NCBI RefSeq assembly: GCF_023716865.1
Contig: NZ_CP092417.1
Coordinates: 5,496,001-5,560,000, forward strand
Origin: Endozoicomonas sp. SCSIO W0465
GTDB lineage: Bacteria > Pseudomonadota > Gammaproteobacteria > Pseudomonadales > Endozoicomonadaceae
DNA length: 64,000 nt
Direction of reading: 5' to 3'
Position 1 is the first letter of the stretch, and each line of letters opens with the position of its first letter. A program made the translations under genes and the position numbers. The notes below the pieces were generated by a model, which saw only the letters and a program-made list of their open reading frames with translations, searched no databases and had not been told where the DNA came from. Positions 56,683 to 64,000 of the stretch are shown here, one piece after another.

Positions 56683-57712
56683 CTATAGCCTGGAAATAAA
56701 CTGGGACAGAATGATAATACAGCCAAACACAAAACAGCTTGACATCAACATGGTTCCCCCTGGTGCCCGAAACGGGTTTTCATAGGCCGGATCTTTTCTT
56801 AGTACGTAGACCATGGCCGTAGGCAGAAGGATACCCAGAATGACCAGAGCAATCGCAGCATACCCTAAAGCCGGGACAAAACCATCCGGAAACATAATGG
56901 CAATAACAGCAGGCGGGATGAATGTCACCAACGCGGTTTGCAGCCGGTGGATTCGGGTATCCTCCCTTTGTAGTAAGCTGGCAAGATAATCAAACAGCCC
57001 AAGCGCAACGCCTAACACTGAAGTCAACAAAGCCAGATCAGAAAATAGATAAAGGATAGTGTGTACATCGTTATCACCGCTCAATGCTGAAATTAAATGA
57101 GCCGTTGCCCCTGATGACTGGCTGATTCTCAGTAATAAACCTTCCGGTAATACCCCCAGCACCGCCATCAGCCAGAATGTATAAATCGTCAGCGGAATCA
57201 AGGTCGCTAAAAGAAAAACAAACGGGATATGCTTCAGCTGCTTCTTTTGATAAATGATAATACTGGGAATGCCACCATGATAACCAAACGATGTAAATAT
57301 GACCGGCAGCGCAGCCAGAACCGATAAACATTCAACCTTTGCCGTATGAACCATACTCTCATAACGCACCGAAGGTGCCAGTGAAATCAGGGCAAAAATG
57401 AAAGTAACGATCATCAGGGTGAAAAAGATACGGTTAACAAGATCCACGGCCCGGGTACTGTAATAAACAAAGGCACCAGCAACCAGAGCAAAGAAAATCA
57501 CACACAGTTGGGCTGAGGCTCCGGGAAGCACTAATTGAACGTATTGCGCCAGTAAAGATCCTCCCCCGGAAAAATACGCTGACATCAATGCGTAAAATAG
57601 CCCAAGAGGCGCAATTGCAGACAAAACCTTCCCTATCCGCCCTAATGTTCTGCTGGCCATGGTATACAAATTACAGCCAGGGTTGGCTAAGTTACCGTTC
57701 TTAAGGTAGACA

Positions 57713-58990
57713 TTAAGCCCCACCCACCGCACAAAGGCCTAATCTTGTACGCCCTGAACAACCATCCCGTGCAGGGTGTTCTCGTTTCGCATTATTTCCC
57801 CAGAAGTCCAGTAGCTTTTTAATGCATGAGACCAATGACTTTCCTGCATTCATCAACGATGAAATCACATTACCAAACAGGTGAGTCCCACTTTTCATCA
57901 CCTTGTGCGTCGAGATTTCCTCAATGCTCCCACTTTCACAGAGGTTCGCCTGTGCAGCATGGGCAAGGTACCTTTTCAACGTCACAACCACAAAGGACAT
58001 CAGAATCAGGCTAAACACCAGTGTCGCTGATTTGGTGTTAAAACGATGCCACCCTGAATAGGATTTGATCTCTTTGAAAATCAGCTCTATCTGCCACCGT
58101 AGACGATAGGCCTGGAGCACATCACTCAAGGTGAACTCCACCCGGTTCAGGTTGGTCACAACGAAAACCCACTTCTGTTTTTTGTCATTCCAGCGGACAA
58201 CCAAGCGGAATGGCCAGGCTTTGAATCCCGGCCATTCTACATCCAGGTCGAGGCACTGGTCTTTGGGGAAGCCAGACAGTACATCCTTCAGTTTTTGTCC
58301 TTTGTAGCGATTGAGATTCTTGCCATCCTCCCGTACCGCGCTGAGTATCGTCGGGTTGATACTCTGAGGTGCCTTGCAGATAAAAGAACCCTCCCTGTCA
58401 TCAATAGCGGCAAAGAGTTCCAGCTCAAAATAACCGGCATCCATTAGCATCAGGATATAGGCCATGGATGTTGGCAGTGGTGGCAGACAGTCTCTTTCTG
58501 AACGGGTATCTTCAGTCAGCTGCACCCGCACCAGGTTGTTGGTGAGAAGATCCATTGTCGTATGAAGCTCGACGGCAGCAGGACTGACCGTTGAGAACCT
58601 GCCGGGAAATGCTTCTTTCAGGGCATCATAGACAGCTTGTGACGAACCGTCCTGAATCAGAATGTGCTCAAACTCTGAAAATGGACTGTCTTCATCAAAC
58701 GCCATGACTTTGCGGGAAAATATTTCCAGACACTGCACCCATAGCCACAGGATAAGAGTAGGCAGCGCGTCCTTTTTAGCTTGATTTGCCCAAGAACGAT
58801 AAGAGACATTCAGCCCCGTCAACTCGTTAAATTTACGGTGTAGATCCGCCTGGGTATCGCAGTTTCCATCACCAGCGAGGGCATCGATCAGTGAGAGGAT
58901 AAAATCCAAAGGACGGATATCTCGCTGTCGTATAGTAAAACCAAGCTGTTCCGCCATACTTAGGAGTTCTGACCGGTCGAAACAGGTCAA
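57713..58990 (-). CDS. IS4-family transposase
   Basis: 425 residues with the same motifs as copies 1 and 2; it ends GLCAVGGA where the others have GFCAVGGA. The frame is intact, but the upstream region is interrupted by a MITE at 59061, which may separate the gene from its promoter. Confidence 0.93.
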   Translation of the reverse strand: MTCFDRSELLSMAEQLGFTIRQRDIRPLDFILSLIDALAGDGNCDTQADLHRKFNELTGLNVSYRSWANQAKKDALPTLILWLWVQCLEIFSRKVMAFDEDSPFSEFEHILIQDGSSQAVYDALKEAFPGRFSTVSPAAVELHTTMDLLTNNLVRVQLTEDTRSERDCLPPLPTSMAYILMLMDAGYFELELFAAIDDREGSFICKAPQSINPTILSAVREDGKNLNRYKGQKLKDVLSGFPKDQCLDLDVEWPGFKAWPFRLVVRWNDKKQKWVFVVTNLNRVEFTLSDVLQAYRLRWQIELIFKEIKSYSGWHRFNTKSATLVFSLILMSFVVVTLKRYLAHAAQANLCESGSIEEISTHKVMKSGTHLFGNVISSLMNAGKSLVSCIKKLLDFWGNNAKREHPARDGCSGRTRLGLCAVGGA

Positions 58991-59060
58991 CAGTTTTTTT
59001 CAACTAATCTACTATTTGCAGTACTCATCTTGTTCAGCCATTGATAATGGTTTCGAAGCT

Positions 59061-59220
59061 GGCTCTATTTGATTTCCGAACTGCTCTGCAGTGAAAATTG
59101 GATGTGGACCACGCAATGTAAGGCTTGAGGGCAAATTGCCGAGCAAAGCTCTGAGAGCCTTTAATGATAAGTGCTTCAGCCAGGTTCAATCTGGGAACAG
59201 TCTGTAATCCAATAAGAGCC
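59061..59220 (+). mobile_element. ISL3-like MITE, subfamily C, copy 2 (in IS4 copy 3)
   Basis: 160 bp with the duplication TCGAAGCT (59053-59060 and 59221-59228). It shows that the MITE family moved after the IS4-family copy had inserted here. Confidence 0.96.
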
Positions 59221-59360
59221 TCGAAGCTTTATTGTGGCTGTTCAAGGTGGGTTCTGCCGCCGGAAACGAACCTTTTTTGAGCTTAATGTCTACCCTAAGA
59301 GTTACCGTTAATGGTTGAATCAGCTAAACTCCCATAAAATCTACGTTGTAGGGGAGTGAT

Positions 59361-60401
59361 ATGCAATCTGAACTCTTCCAGAATTTTATTGATTCCATTT
59401 CAACATTAACCAGTGAACAGCGAGACATTCTTAACAACTCGCTCCTTAGTACTCAAATAGAGGTTACCGAGGTAGTAGAAACCACTGACTCTGAACCTGT
59501 TTACAGTGAATCTATACCCAATAACGATAATGCAACACCTGACGTAGAAAAGAGCATACTTGCCCAATTTGCCGAAAACCCCAGGTGCCCCAAATGCAAA
59601 AGCCATAGCGTTGGTCGCTGGGGCATACGAAATGGCCGACAGCGCTACCACTGCAAGACTTGCGACTCAACGTTTAACGCCTTTAGTGGAACGCCTTTGG
59701 CAAGGCTCAGGCACCCTGAAAAATGGAACAAGTACCTCGCAGGTATGACTCACTCTATGGTCTTGCGACCAGCTGCTGCTGAGAATGCCATTGACTTGAA
59801 AACTGCGTTCCGCTGGCGTCACCGCTTTCTTGAAGTGATTAATAATGATCAAGCAGAAGAGCTTTGTGGCATTACTGAGCTTGATGAAACATTTTTCCGT
59901 GAATCCTTCAAAGGGCAAAGAGAAGGCCTTCCACGGCCAACCCGAAAGCGGGGTAATGATCCCAACAAAGCCCGAAAAGTCCCGGTAATGGTGGCTCGGG
60001 ACCGTAATCGAAATACCGTTGACGGTGTATTAGAAAACGAAAGTGCTAATGAATTGTGCAGGCATTTAAATGGCCGCATATCGATACAGGCCACGGTCTG
60101 TGCGGATGCACACCTCGCTCACGAAAAACTTGCTGACAAGCTTGGATTTGTCTTCAAGGAGCTGGTGACATCAGCAGGTCAACATGTTGTTGAAGGCATC
60201 TACCACATCCAGACTGTAAATTCTTATCACAGTCATTTAAAACGCTGGATTGGCGGCGTATTCCAAGGGGTTGCAACTCGTTACCTTCCCCATTATCTGG
60301 CCTGGAGGCGAGAACTGACGGCAGCAAAAAAATTAACTGTTGGCCGGTTGATCAGCAGAATTACTGAACATTGGTGCTTCCAACCATTAACGGTAACTTA
60401 G
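59361..60401 (+). CDS. IS1595-like transposase
   Basis: 346 residues, preceded by AGGGGAGTGAT. The N-terminal zinc ribbon is CPKCKSHSVGRWG...YHCKTCDSTF. The ISXO2-like core has CGITELDETFFRESFKG (first Asp), ATVCADAHLAHEKLADKLG (second Asp) and the His/Asn-containing HIQTVNSYHSHLKRWIGG before the last acid. It is unlike the IS1595 protein at 27305 and belongs to another subgroup. Intact; the stop lies 2 bp from the element end. Confidence 0.85.
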   Translation: MQSELFQNFIDSISTLTSEQRDILNNSLLSTQIEVTEVVETTDSEPVYSESIPNNDNATPDVEKSILAQFAENPRCPKCKSHSVGRWGIRNGRQRYHCKTCDSTFNAFSGTPLARLRHPEKWNKYLAGMTHSMVLRPAAAENAIDLKTAFRWRHRFLEVINNDQAEELCGITELDETFFRESFKGQREGLPRPTRKRGNDPNKARKVPVMVARDRNRNTVDGVLENESANELCRHLNGRISIQATVCADAHLAHEKLADKLGFVFKELVTSAGQHVVEGIYHIQTVNSYHSHLKRWIGGVFQGVATRYLPHYLAWRRELTAAKKLTVGRLISRITEHWCFQPLTVT

Positions 60402-60607
60402 CCGCCAGGGTTTATGGCAATATTTGCCTCAAAGGCATAAAGGGCGGAAATGACTGCAAAAAATGCTGTTACTGCAAAAATAATCATAACCGGCACCAAG
60501 CCTATGCTGGCTGATACCAGTGGTAAAGCAAGCATGCCCGCACCCATTGCCGTTCCTGCCAAAATCAAAGCACTGCCAATGGTGGAAGAACGACTTGGCT
60601 CAGACAT

Positions 60608-60775
60608 AAGAAAACACCTTCACTGAATCTAAATTCCAGTCATAAAGATAGGGAAATTTAATAAAGATGCTTACCTGATTATGTCCTGTTGGACAAAGTA
60701 AGCATCAAGTGAAGGTAACTGCCCTTTATTTCAAAAAGAGCTGATAAAAGACGTTAATAACCCGAAGAGCATTTT
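60608..60775. other. Intergenic region between permease gene and sctL
   Basis: Contains the permease promoter region and the hairpin described separately. No ORF. Confidence 0.45.
60666..60706. promoter_or_regulatory. Nested inverted repeat between sctL and permease gene
   Basis: GATGCTTAC (60666-60674) pairs with GTAAGCATC (60698-60706), and an inner stem TGTCC-TGTT-GGACA lies in the loop. It could be the terminator of the leftward sct operon or a 5' regulatory structure of the permease mRNA. There is no strong T-tract. The role is undecided. Confidence 0.5.
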
Positions 60776-61435
60776 CTATTCAGCATTGTTAGCCACATCG
60801 GCCTCACGGTTCCGCACAGATAGTGATTGGAGACTGTCAAACCGCTTCTGTAATGCTCGTAACTGAACATCAACACTGGCATCAACAACGCCGATTTCAC
60901 TCTCCATGATACAGTCACCGGGTGAGAGCCGGGGATCAGCAACCAGATCAATAAAACCAACGCCTTTATACTCTGCCAGGATGGTATTCAAGCGCGCCTG
61001 AACAGCACTGTACTGGGCAGACGGAACACGGATAGTTACATGCTTTTCATTTCTGACATGTTGCAGGGCATTTTTAACCAGGCTTATGGCCAGCTCGTCC
61101 TGATCGAACTCACCGATGATCTTTTTAACACCCGACAGCAAGATATTAGCAAGGGTATTTTCAATATCTGAAAGATAGTTAATCGTCCTACTGACCACTT
61201 TCAACATATGATCAGTCTGTTCAGCCTTACTTTCAGCCAAACCATCCTGATACCCCCGTTTTTTTTCCTGCTCATAGGCCTGGTGAGCTTCCTCAGCAAT
61301 ACCTGCAGCCTGCTGCTGGGCGGCCTTAATAATTTCCTGAGCTTCAAGATAAACAACATAGTCATCTGCCTTGAGCACTTTACAGGTTGGATCCAGCTCC
61401 AGCTGGATATTATTCAGGATAACAGGTGCCGCCAC
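60776..61435 (-). CDS. sctL: Type III secretion stator protein SctL
   Basis: A 219-residue HrpE/YscL-type protein. The N-terminus (APVILNNIQLELDPTCKVLK) is followed by a long Ala/Glu/Gln-rich coiled coil (AQQQAAGIAEEAHQAYEQEK) and a C-terminal globular domain (PRLSPGDCIMESEIGVVDAS) that matches the FliH/YscL end. SctL links the ATPase SctN to SctK and SctQ at the cytoplasmic sorting platform. It overlaps sctK by 22 bp, so the genes are coupled. Confidence 0.92.
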   Translation of the reverse strand: MAAPVILNNIQLELDPTCKVLKADDYVVYLEAQEIIKAAQQQAAGIAEEAHQAYEQEKKRGYQDGLAESKAEQTDHMLKVVSRTINYLSDIENTLANILLSGVKKIIGEFDQDELAISLVKNALQHVRNEKHVTIRVPSAQYSAVQARLNTILAEYKGVGFIDLVADPRLSPGDCIMESEIGVVDASVDVQLRALQKRFDSLQSLSVRNREADVANNAE

Positions 61436-62106
61436 TGTCGATTCACCTCTTTATGTGTTTTTACCAGTAAATTCACGCACTGGGCTTTACCCAGCCCCCC
61501 AGCATCTGGTGAGTTCAACGTCTTTTTCCAACTACTGGGCATTTTTAATATCAACCGTTGCCGAAAGGCTACAGGCAAATCGGAAAATGCAGTGGCAATT
61601 ACCTGTTGACCATTTATTTCCAGAAAGGCTTTAAATCGATCCAGGTGTTTCCAATCAATGAGTAGACTGGGACCGCTTTTGTCTGATGCCCTGCTGATAA
61701 ACTGCGCTTTTTTAACTGCAAAGCGATAGGCCTCTTCTCCCAGGCATTGCTTCAGTGCCACACGCTCATCCCGGTGGATAACAGACCGGATTGCTTCTTC
61801 ATTCAGGATTAACCCGATGTATAAAGCCAACCGCTCAATTTCTTCGGCACTGGCAAACACAATCCTTTTATCCAGACGGTCAAAGTCATAATCAAACTGC
61901 TTCGAGATACCAAACTTTCTCAACAAATAGCTTGATATATTGAACTGCGCAGGCACACTTGACTGAAGCGCTTTAAGAAACCTGAAATGTTTATCCGATT
62001 TAAGCCAGCTCGTATGTACATAACGAATAGGAAAGAAGTTAAACTCAACCATATGATTGAACAGGCTTGTTCCCTGGTATTCCTGAAAAACATTGTTACT
62101 GTTCAT
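61414..62106 (-). CDS. sctK: Type III secretion sorting-platform protein SctK
   Basis: A 230-residue protein between sctJ and sctL, the standard place for sctK (YscK/PscK). The N-terminus HMVEFNFFPIRYVHTSWLKS and the central FASAEEIERLALYIGLILNE match the SctK pattern of a helical protein with a conserved Leu-rich segment. SctK sits between the inner ring and the SctL spokes. It overlaps sctL by 22 bp. Confidence 0.85.
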   Translation of the reverse strand: MNSNNVFQEYQGTSLFNHMVEFNFFPIRYVHTSWLKSDKHFRFLKALQSSVPAQFNISSYLLRKFGISKQFDYDFDRLDKRIVFASAEEIERLALYIGLILNEEAIRSVIHRDERVALKQCLGEEAYRFAVKKAQFISRASDKSGPSLLIDWKHLDRFKAFLEINGQQVIATAFSDLPVAFRQRLILKMPSSWKKTLNSPDAGGLGKAQCVNLLVKTHKEVNRQWRHLLS

Positions 62107-62206
62107 TGGTCATTTCACTCTAACCCTATACACTCAACTGAATAACCATTTAGCGAAGGATGCATCGTCCTACAAATAATTGTGGCCTTGAGCAAATCAT
62201 CCGCTT

Positions 62207-62995
62207 TTAACGATTATCCTTCTTTTTCTTCTTCTTTTTCTTCTGTTCCATCATCCAGAAGAAATAGCCACCAACACCCAGTGCTACTACCAACAGTAGA
62301 ATCAAAGCATAGACAACCAGTCGAACAACACCTGCAGAATCAGAATTAACATCGACAAACAGCACCGTTTCTGTTGATGGCCTATCAAAATTGCCAGAGT
62401 TCAAGCGGGTTGCCGGGAACAGTGAAACTGCGATTTTCTCAAGAGACAGACCCTCGATGCTGTTTGCCACCAGAGTTTTTACTTTGGGAACCAAACCAGC
62501 CAGTTCCAGCTCAGGAGTATACTTGATAAACACTGACGCTGATGAGGGATAGTTAACATCCGTCAGGCTATCCTGCTCCTGCGGCAATACGACATGAACA
62601 CGAGCGGTCACGACGCCATCAATCATAGACAGTGTTGATGACAGCTCCTGTGACATAGAATAGGTATATCGAGCCCGCTCTTCGGTAGGGGAAGAAATCA
62701 AGCCATCTTTTGGAAAAATATCACCGATCGATGAGTATTTTTCTTTCGGAAAACCAAGGCTGCTCAAAACCCTGACAGATCTTGCAACATCAACACCTTC
62801 CACCATGATTGTGACAATTTTATCTTTATCCACCAGTTTCTCACTGGGTATATCATTATCGAGAAGGATGGCAAGCATTTCATTACCTTCTCTTTCATCA
62901 AGCCCGGAATAAAGCTCGACCTTACACCCCAGTAATAAAAGACCGATGAGACACAGCAATGTAACTCTAAAGCTCTGGACAAACCCCTGTTTCAT
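62207..62995 (-). CDS. sctJ: Type III secretion inner-ring lipoprotein SctJ
   Basis: 262 residues. The lipoprotein signal ends LIGLLLLGC with the acylated Cys at residue 24. Ring-building domain 1 is VELYSGLDEREGNEMLAILL and domain 2 follows (ARYTYSMSQELSSTLSMIDG, ARVHVVLPQEQ). A single membrane helix (LVVYALILLLVVALGVGGYF) near residue 235 and a poly-Lys tail complete the YscJ layout. SctJ forms the inner-membrane ring with SctD. A 100-bp gap separates it from sctK. Confidence 0.95.
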   Translation of the reverse strand: MKQGFVQSFRVTLLCLIGLLLLGCKVELYSGLDEREGNEMLAILLDNDIPSEKLVDKDKIVTIMVEGVDVARSVRVLSSLGFPKEKYSSIGDIFPKDGLISSPTEERARYTYSMSQELSSTLSMIDGVVTARVHVVLPQEQDSLTDVNYPSSASVFIKYTPELELAGLVPKVKTLVANSIEGLSLEKIAVSLFPATRLNSGNFDRPSTETVLFVDVNSDSAGVVRLVVYALILLLVVALGVGGYFFWMMEQKKKKKKKKDNR

Positions 62996-63211
62996 GACGA
63001 GCCAACCTTATGTACGTTAGGATATTTATTACTCTTACTTTTAACGGCCAGTTGCGGAGAAAAATTACAATTTACAGAATATAGTTTTGAAAAGTAGGAT
63101 CAGCGATAATAGCGAAAGGAAAATTAACTTATTTTCTTTCCGCTTACAGAAAAAATAGCATGCACTCAAAAAGCCATATTTGGCCCACACGACAACTAAC
63201 CTAACACAGCG
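62996..63211. other. Region between sctJ start and Tn5-like IS
   Basis: No ORF. Upstream sct genes (for example sctI) would be expected here but are replaced by the IS, so the sct operon may be cut from its promoter. Confidence 0.45.
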
Positions 63212-63740
63212 CTGACTCTTGATCACATCTCTCCAGCGCTGAACTGCCGGGCTATCTGCCAGGTTTTTACCCGATCCTGCAATTTCGCCCAGCCTTCCCA
63301 TACCACTAACCAGCCGGGCTGCCCTGTATGCTTTGAATCACCCCAACCACCAAGCCGAGCAATCGTTTGAAGCAGCCAAGTGACTGTTGGCGGCTTATCG
63401 GGCAACGCTTTTTTTTCATAGGTTAGCCAGAGAACCTGCCATTCATCATCACTGACCACCTCATTCGCGAGTGTTTTTTCACTCCAAAGCTTTCTGTCTT
63501 TGTGCTGCCTGTCATTCGGTAACATTAATGCTTCACGGATTTGCATTAGTCTGACAGCGACAAACATTAATATGACCGCAAGTCGTTCAATGTTATCCGG
63601 AGATTGCAGACGAAGCCTTTCTACTCCTGCTCCCGATTTCCAAGCCTTGTGGAACTCTTCTATTCGCCATCGGAGCTCGTAAAATCGAATGATAGAGCGA
63701 CAGTCTTCGAATGTTTCAATATCTTCAGTTGTCAATAGTA
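63212..63740 (-). pseudogene. Tn5/IS50-like (IS4-group) transposase, C-terminal part
   Basis: The frame starts at the IS630 boundary with TTEDIETFEDCRSIIRFYEL, followed by RWRIEEFHKAWKSGAGVERL, the YREK signature with the catalytic Glu seen in Tn5-type enzymes. The C-terminus (RLGGWGDSKHTGQPGW) is typical. The outer end CTGACTCTTGATCACATCT (63212-63230) resembles the Tn5 outer end CTGACTCTTATACACA. The N-terminal two thirds lie beyond the IS630, outside the window. Confidence 0.88.
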
Positions 63741-64000
63741 AGTAGTTGATAATTTGCTTTCGGATAAATTGACTGAACGATTATTTAGTATTTGCAAACG
63801 AAATCATATGACTCTCTCCAAATGAAGCGAACACTCGTTCAACTTCCTTTTCAAATTCCGTGAAACTCTTGATTGACAATAGATTGAGCCATTCATACTT
63901 TACTTTCCTCCACAGGATCTCAATCAGATTGAGTTCAGGTGAATATGTTGGAAGAAAGCAGATCAGTAACTTTTTCTCAAGAGTCCAGTCAGCGATTCTG
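63741..64000 (-). mobile_element. IS630-family element, copy 2, cut by window edge
   Basis: From 63741 the sequence is the same as 41158 onward, preceded by TA (63739-63740). The transposase 3' end (LNLIEILWRKVKYEWLNLLS) is visible on the minus strand. It inserted in the Tn5-like transposase. Confidence 0.92.

Larger units (their letters stand above)
57700..59299 (-). mobile_element. IS4-family element, copy 3, carrying a MITE
   Basis: The same IS4-family element (1432 bp plus MITE 160 and duplication 8) with the 10-bp duplication AGTTACCGTT (57690-57699 and 59300-59309). It lies in the left terminal repeat of IS1595-like element 2. Confidence 0.95.
57685..60403 (+). mobile_element. IS1595-like element 2, carrying IS4 copy 3
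   Basis: The inverted ends GGCTAAGTTACCGTTAATGG are perfect on both sides. The 9-bp repeat GCCAGGGTT flanks the element (57676-57684 and 60404-60412). The IS4-family copy inserted 15 bp inside the left end and is itself hit by a MITE. Without it this element is about 1.1 kb. Confidence 0.92.
56683..60607 (-). pseudogene. Aromatic amino acid permease (HAAAP/TyrP-like), interrupted by nested IS
   Basis: The exons 60413-60607 and 56683-57684 (one duplication counted once) form 399 codons, near TyrP (403 aa). The N-terminus SSTIGSALILAGTAMGAGML matches the family start (IxGTxIGAGMLALP). The middle has LSAIAPLGLFYALMSAYFSG and VIFTSFGYHGGIPSIIIY (the FGxHG motif). The protein has eleven membrane helices and would import tryptophan or tyrosine with protons. 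The insertion falls after the second helix at NIAINPG, so the gene is inactive. Confidence 0.9.

Overview
The window looks like chromosome of an IS-laden, host-associated gammaproteobacterium, most like Endozoicomonas or a relative. This rests on type III secretion genes (sctJ, sctK, sctL), an enterobacterial-type frdABCD operon, YrbG, YhcC and ProQ-like proteins, and an extreme transposon load. The affiliation is inferred from family resemblance; no rRNA or marker gene is present.

Layout. 1-6199: nested insertion sequences (ISKra4, IS66, ISNCY-like, IS701-like). 6200-8314: a 161-bp palindrome, a frameshifted ProQ/FinO-domain gene and a frameshifted, truncated yrbG. 8315-17990: IS graveyard (decayed IS66, IS21, IS1380-like, and ISAs1 holding IS66 holding IS21). 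About 17992-19239: remnant of a Tn7-like transposon (tnsB2, tnsA2, right end RE2). 19244-38001: a second Tn7-like transposon with both ends, inserted directly against the first and next to the 3' end of yhcC. 38020-46338: IS66, yhcC, a small hypothetical gene, IS630, IS66, and ISAs1 holding IS3. 46745-51887: ordinary genes (DUF1631, Hpt, membrane protein, SDR, hypotheticals). 51950-56378: frdDCBA, with frdC hit by an IS. 56683-60607: an aromatic amino acid permease gene broken by a three-level insertion nest. 60776-62995: sctL, sctK, sctJ. 63212-64000: Tn5-like IS interrupted by IS630.

Central result. The 19.2-38.0 kb element is a CRISPR-associated Tn7-like transposon of the type I-F3 kind. 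Reading leftward from yhcC it holds a right end with four TnsB-type sites, tnsA, a tnsB start, cas8, cas5, cas7, cas6, a short type I-F CRISPR array, a TOTE-conflict-system primase-helicase as cargo, and a left end with three sites. No cas1 or cas2-3 is present, as expected for I-F3. Most of tnsB, and tnsC and tniQ, are absent; in their place is an IS4-family copy without a target duplication plus Mu-like phage and toxin-antitoxin DNA, which suggests an IS-mediated deletion. tnsA, cas7 and cas8 each carry a 159-160 bp MITE with an 8-bp duplication, and the TOTE gene carries an ISNCY-like element, a group II intron and an IS4-family element. Removing each insertion plus one duplication restores the reading frame in every case, so the ancestral element can be reconstructed closely.

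Seven copies of the MITE (termini GGCTCT...AGAGCC) are found; six have 8-bp duplications. The ends and duplication length fit the ISL3 family. Reading frames were checked by hand arithmetic on the coordinates; no database search was possible.
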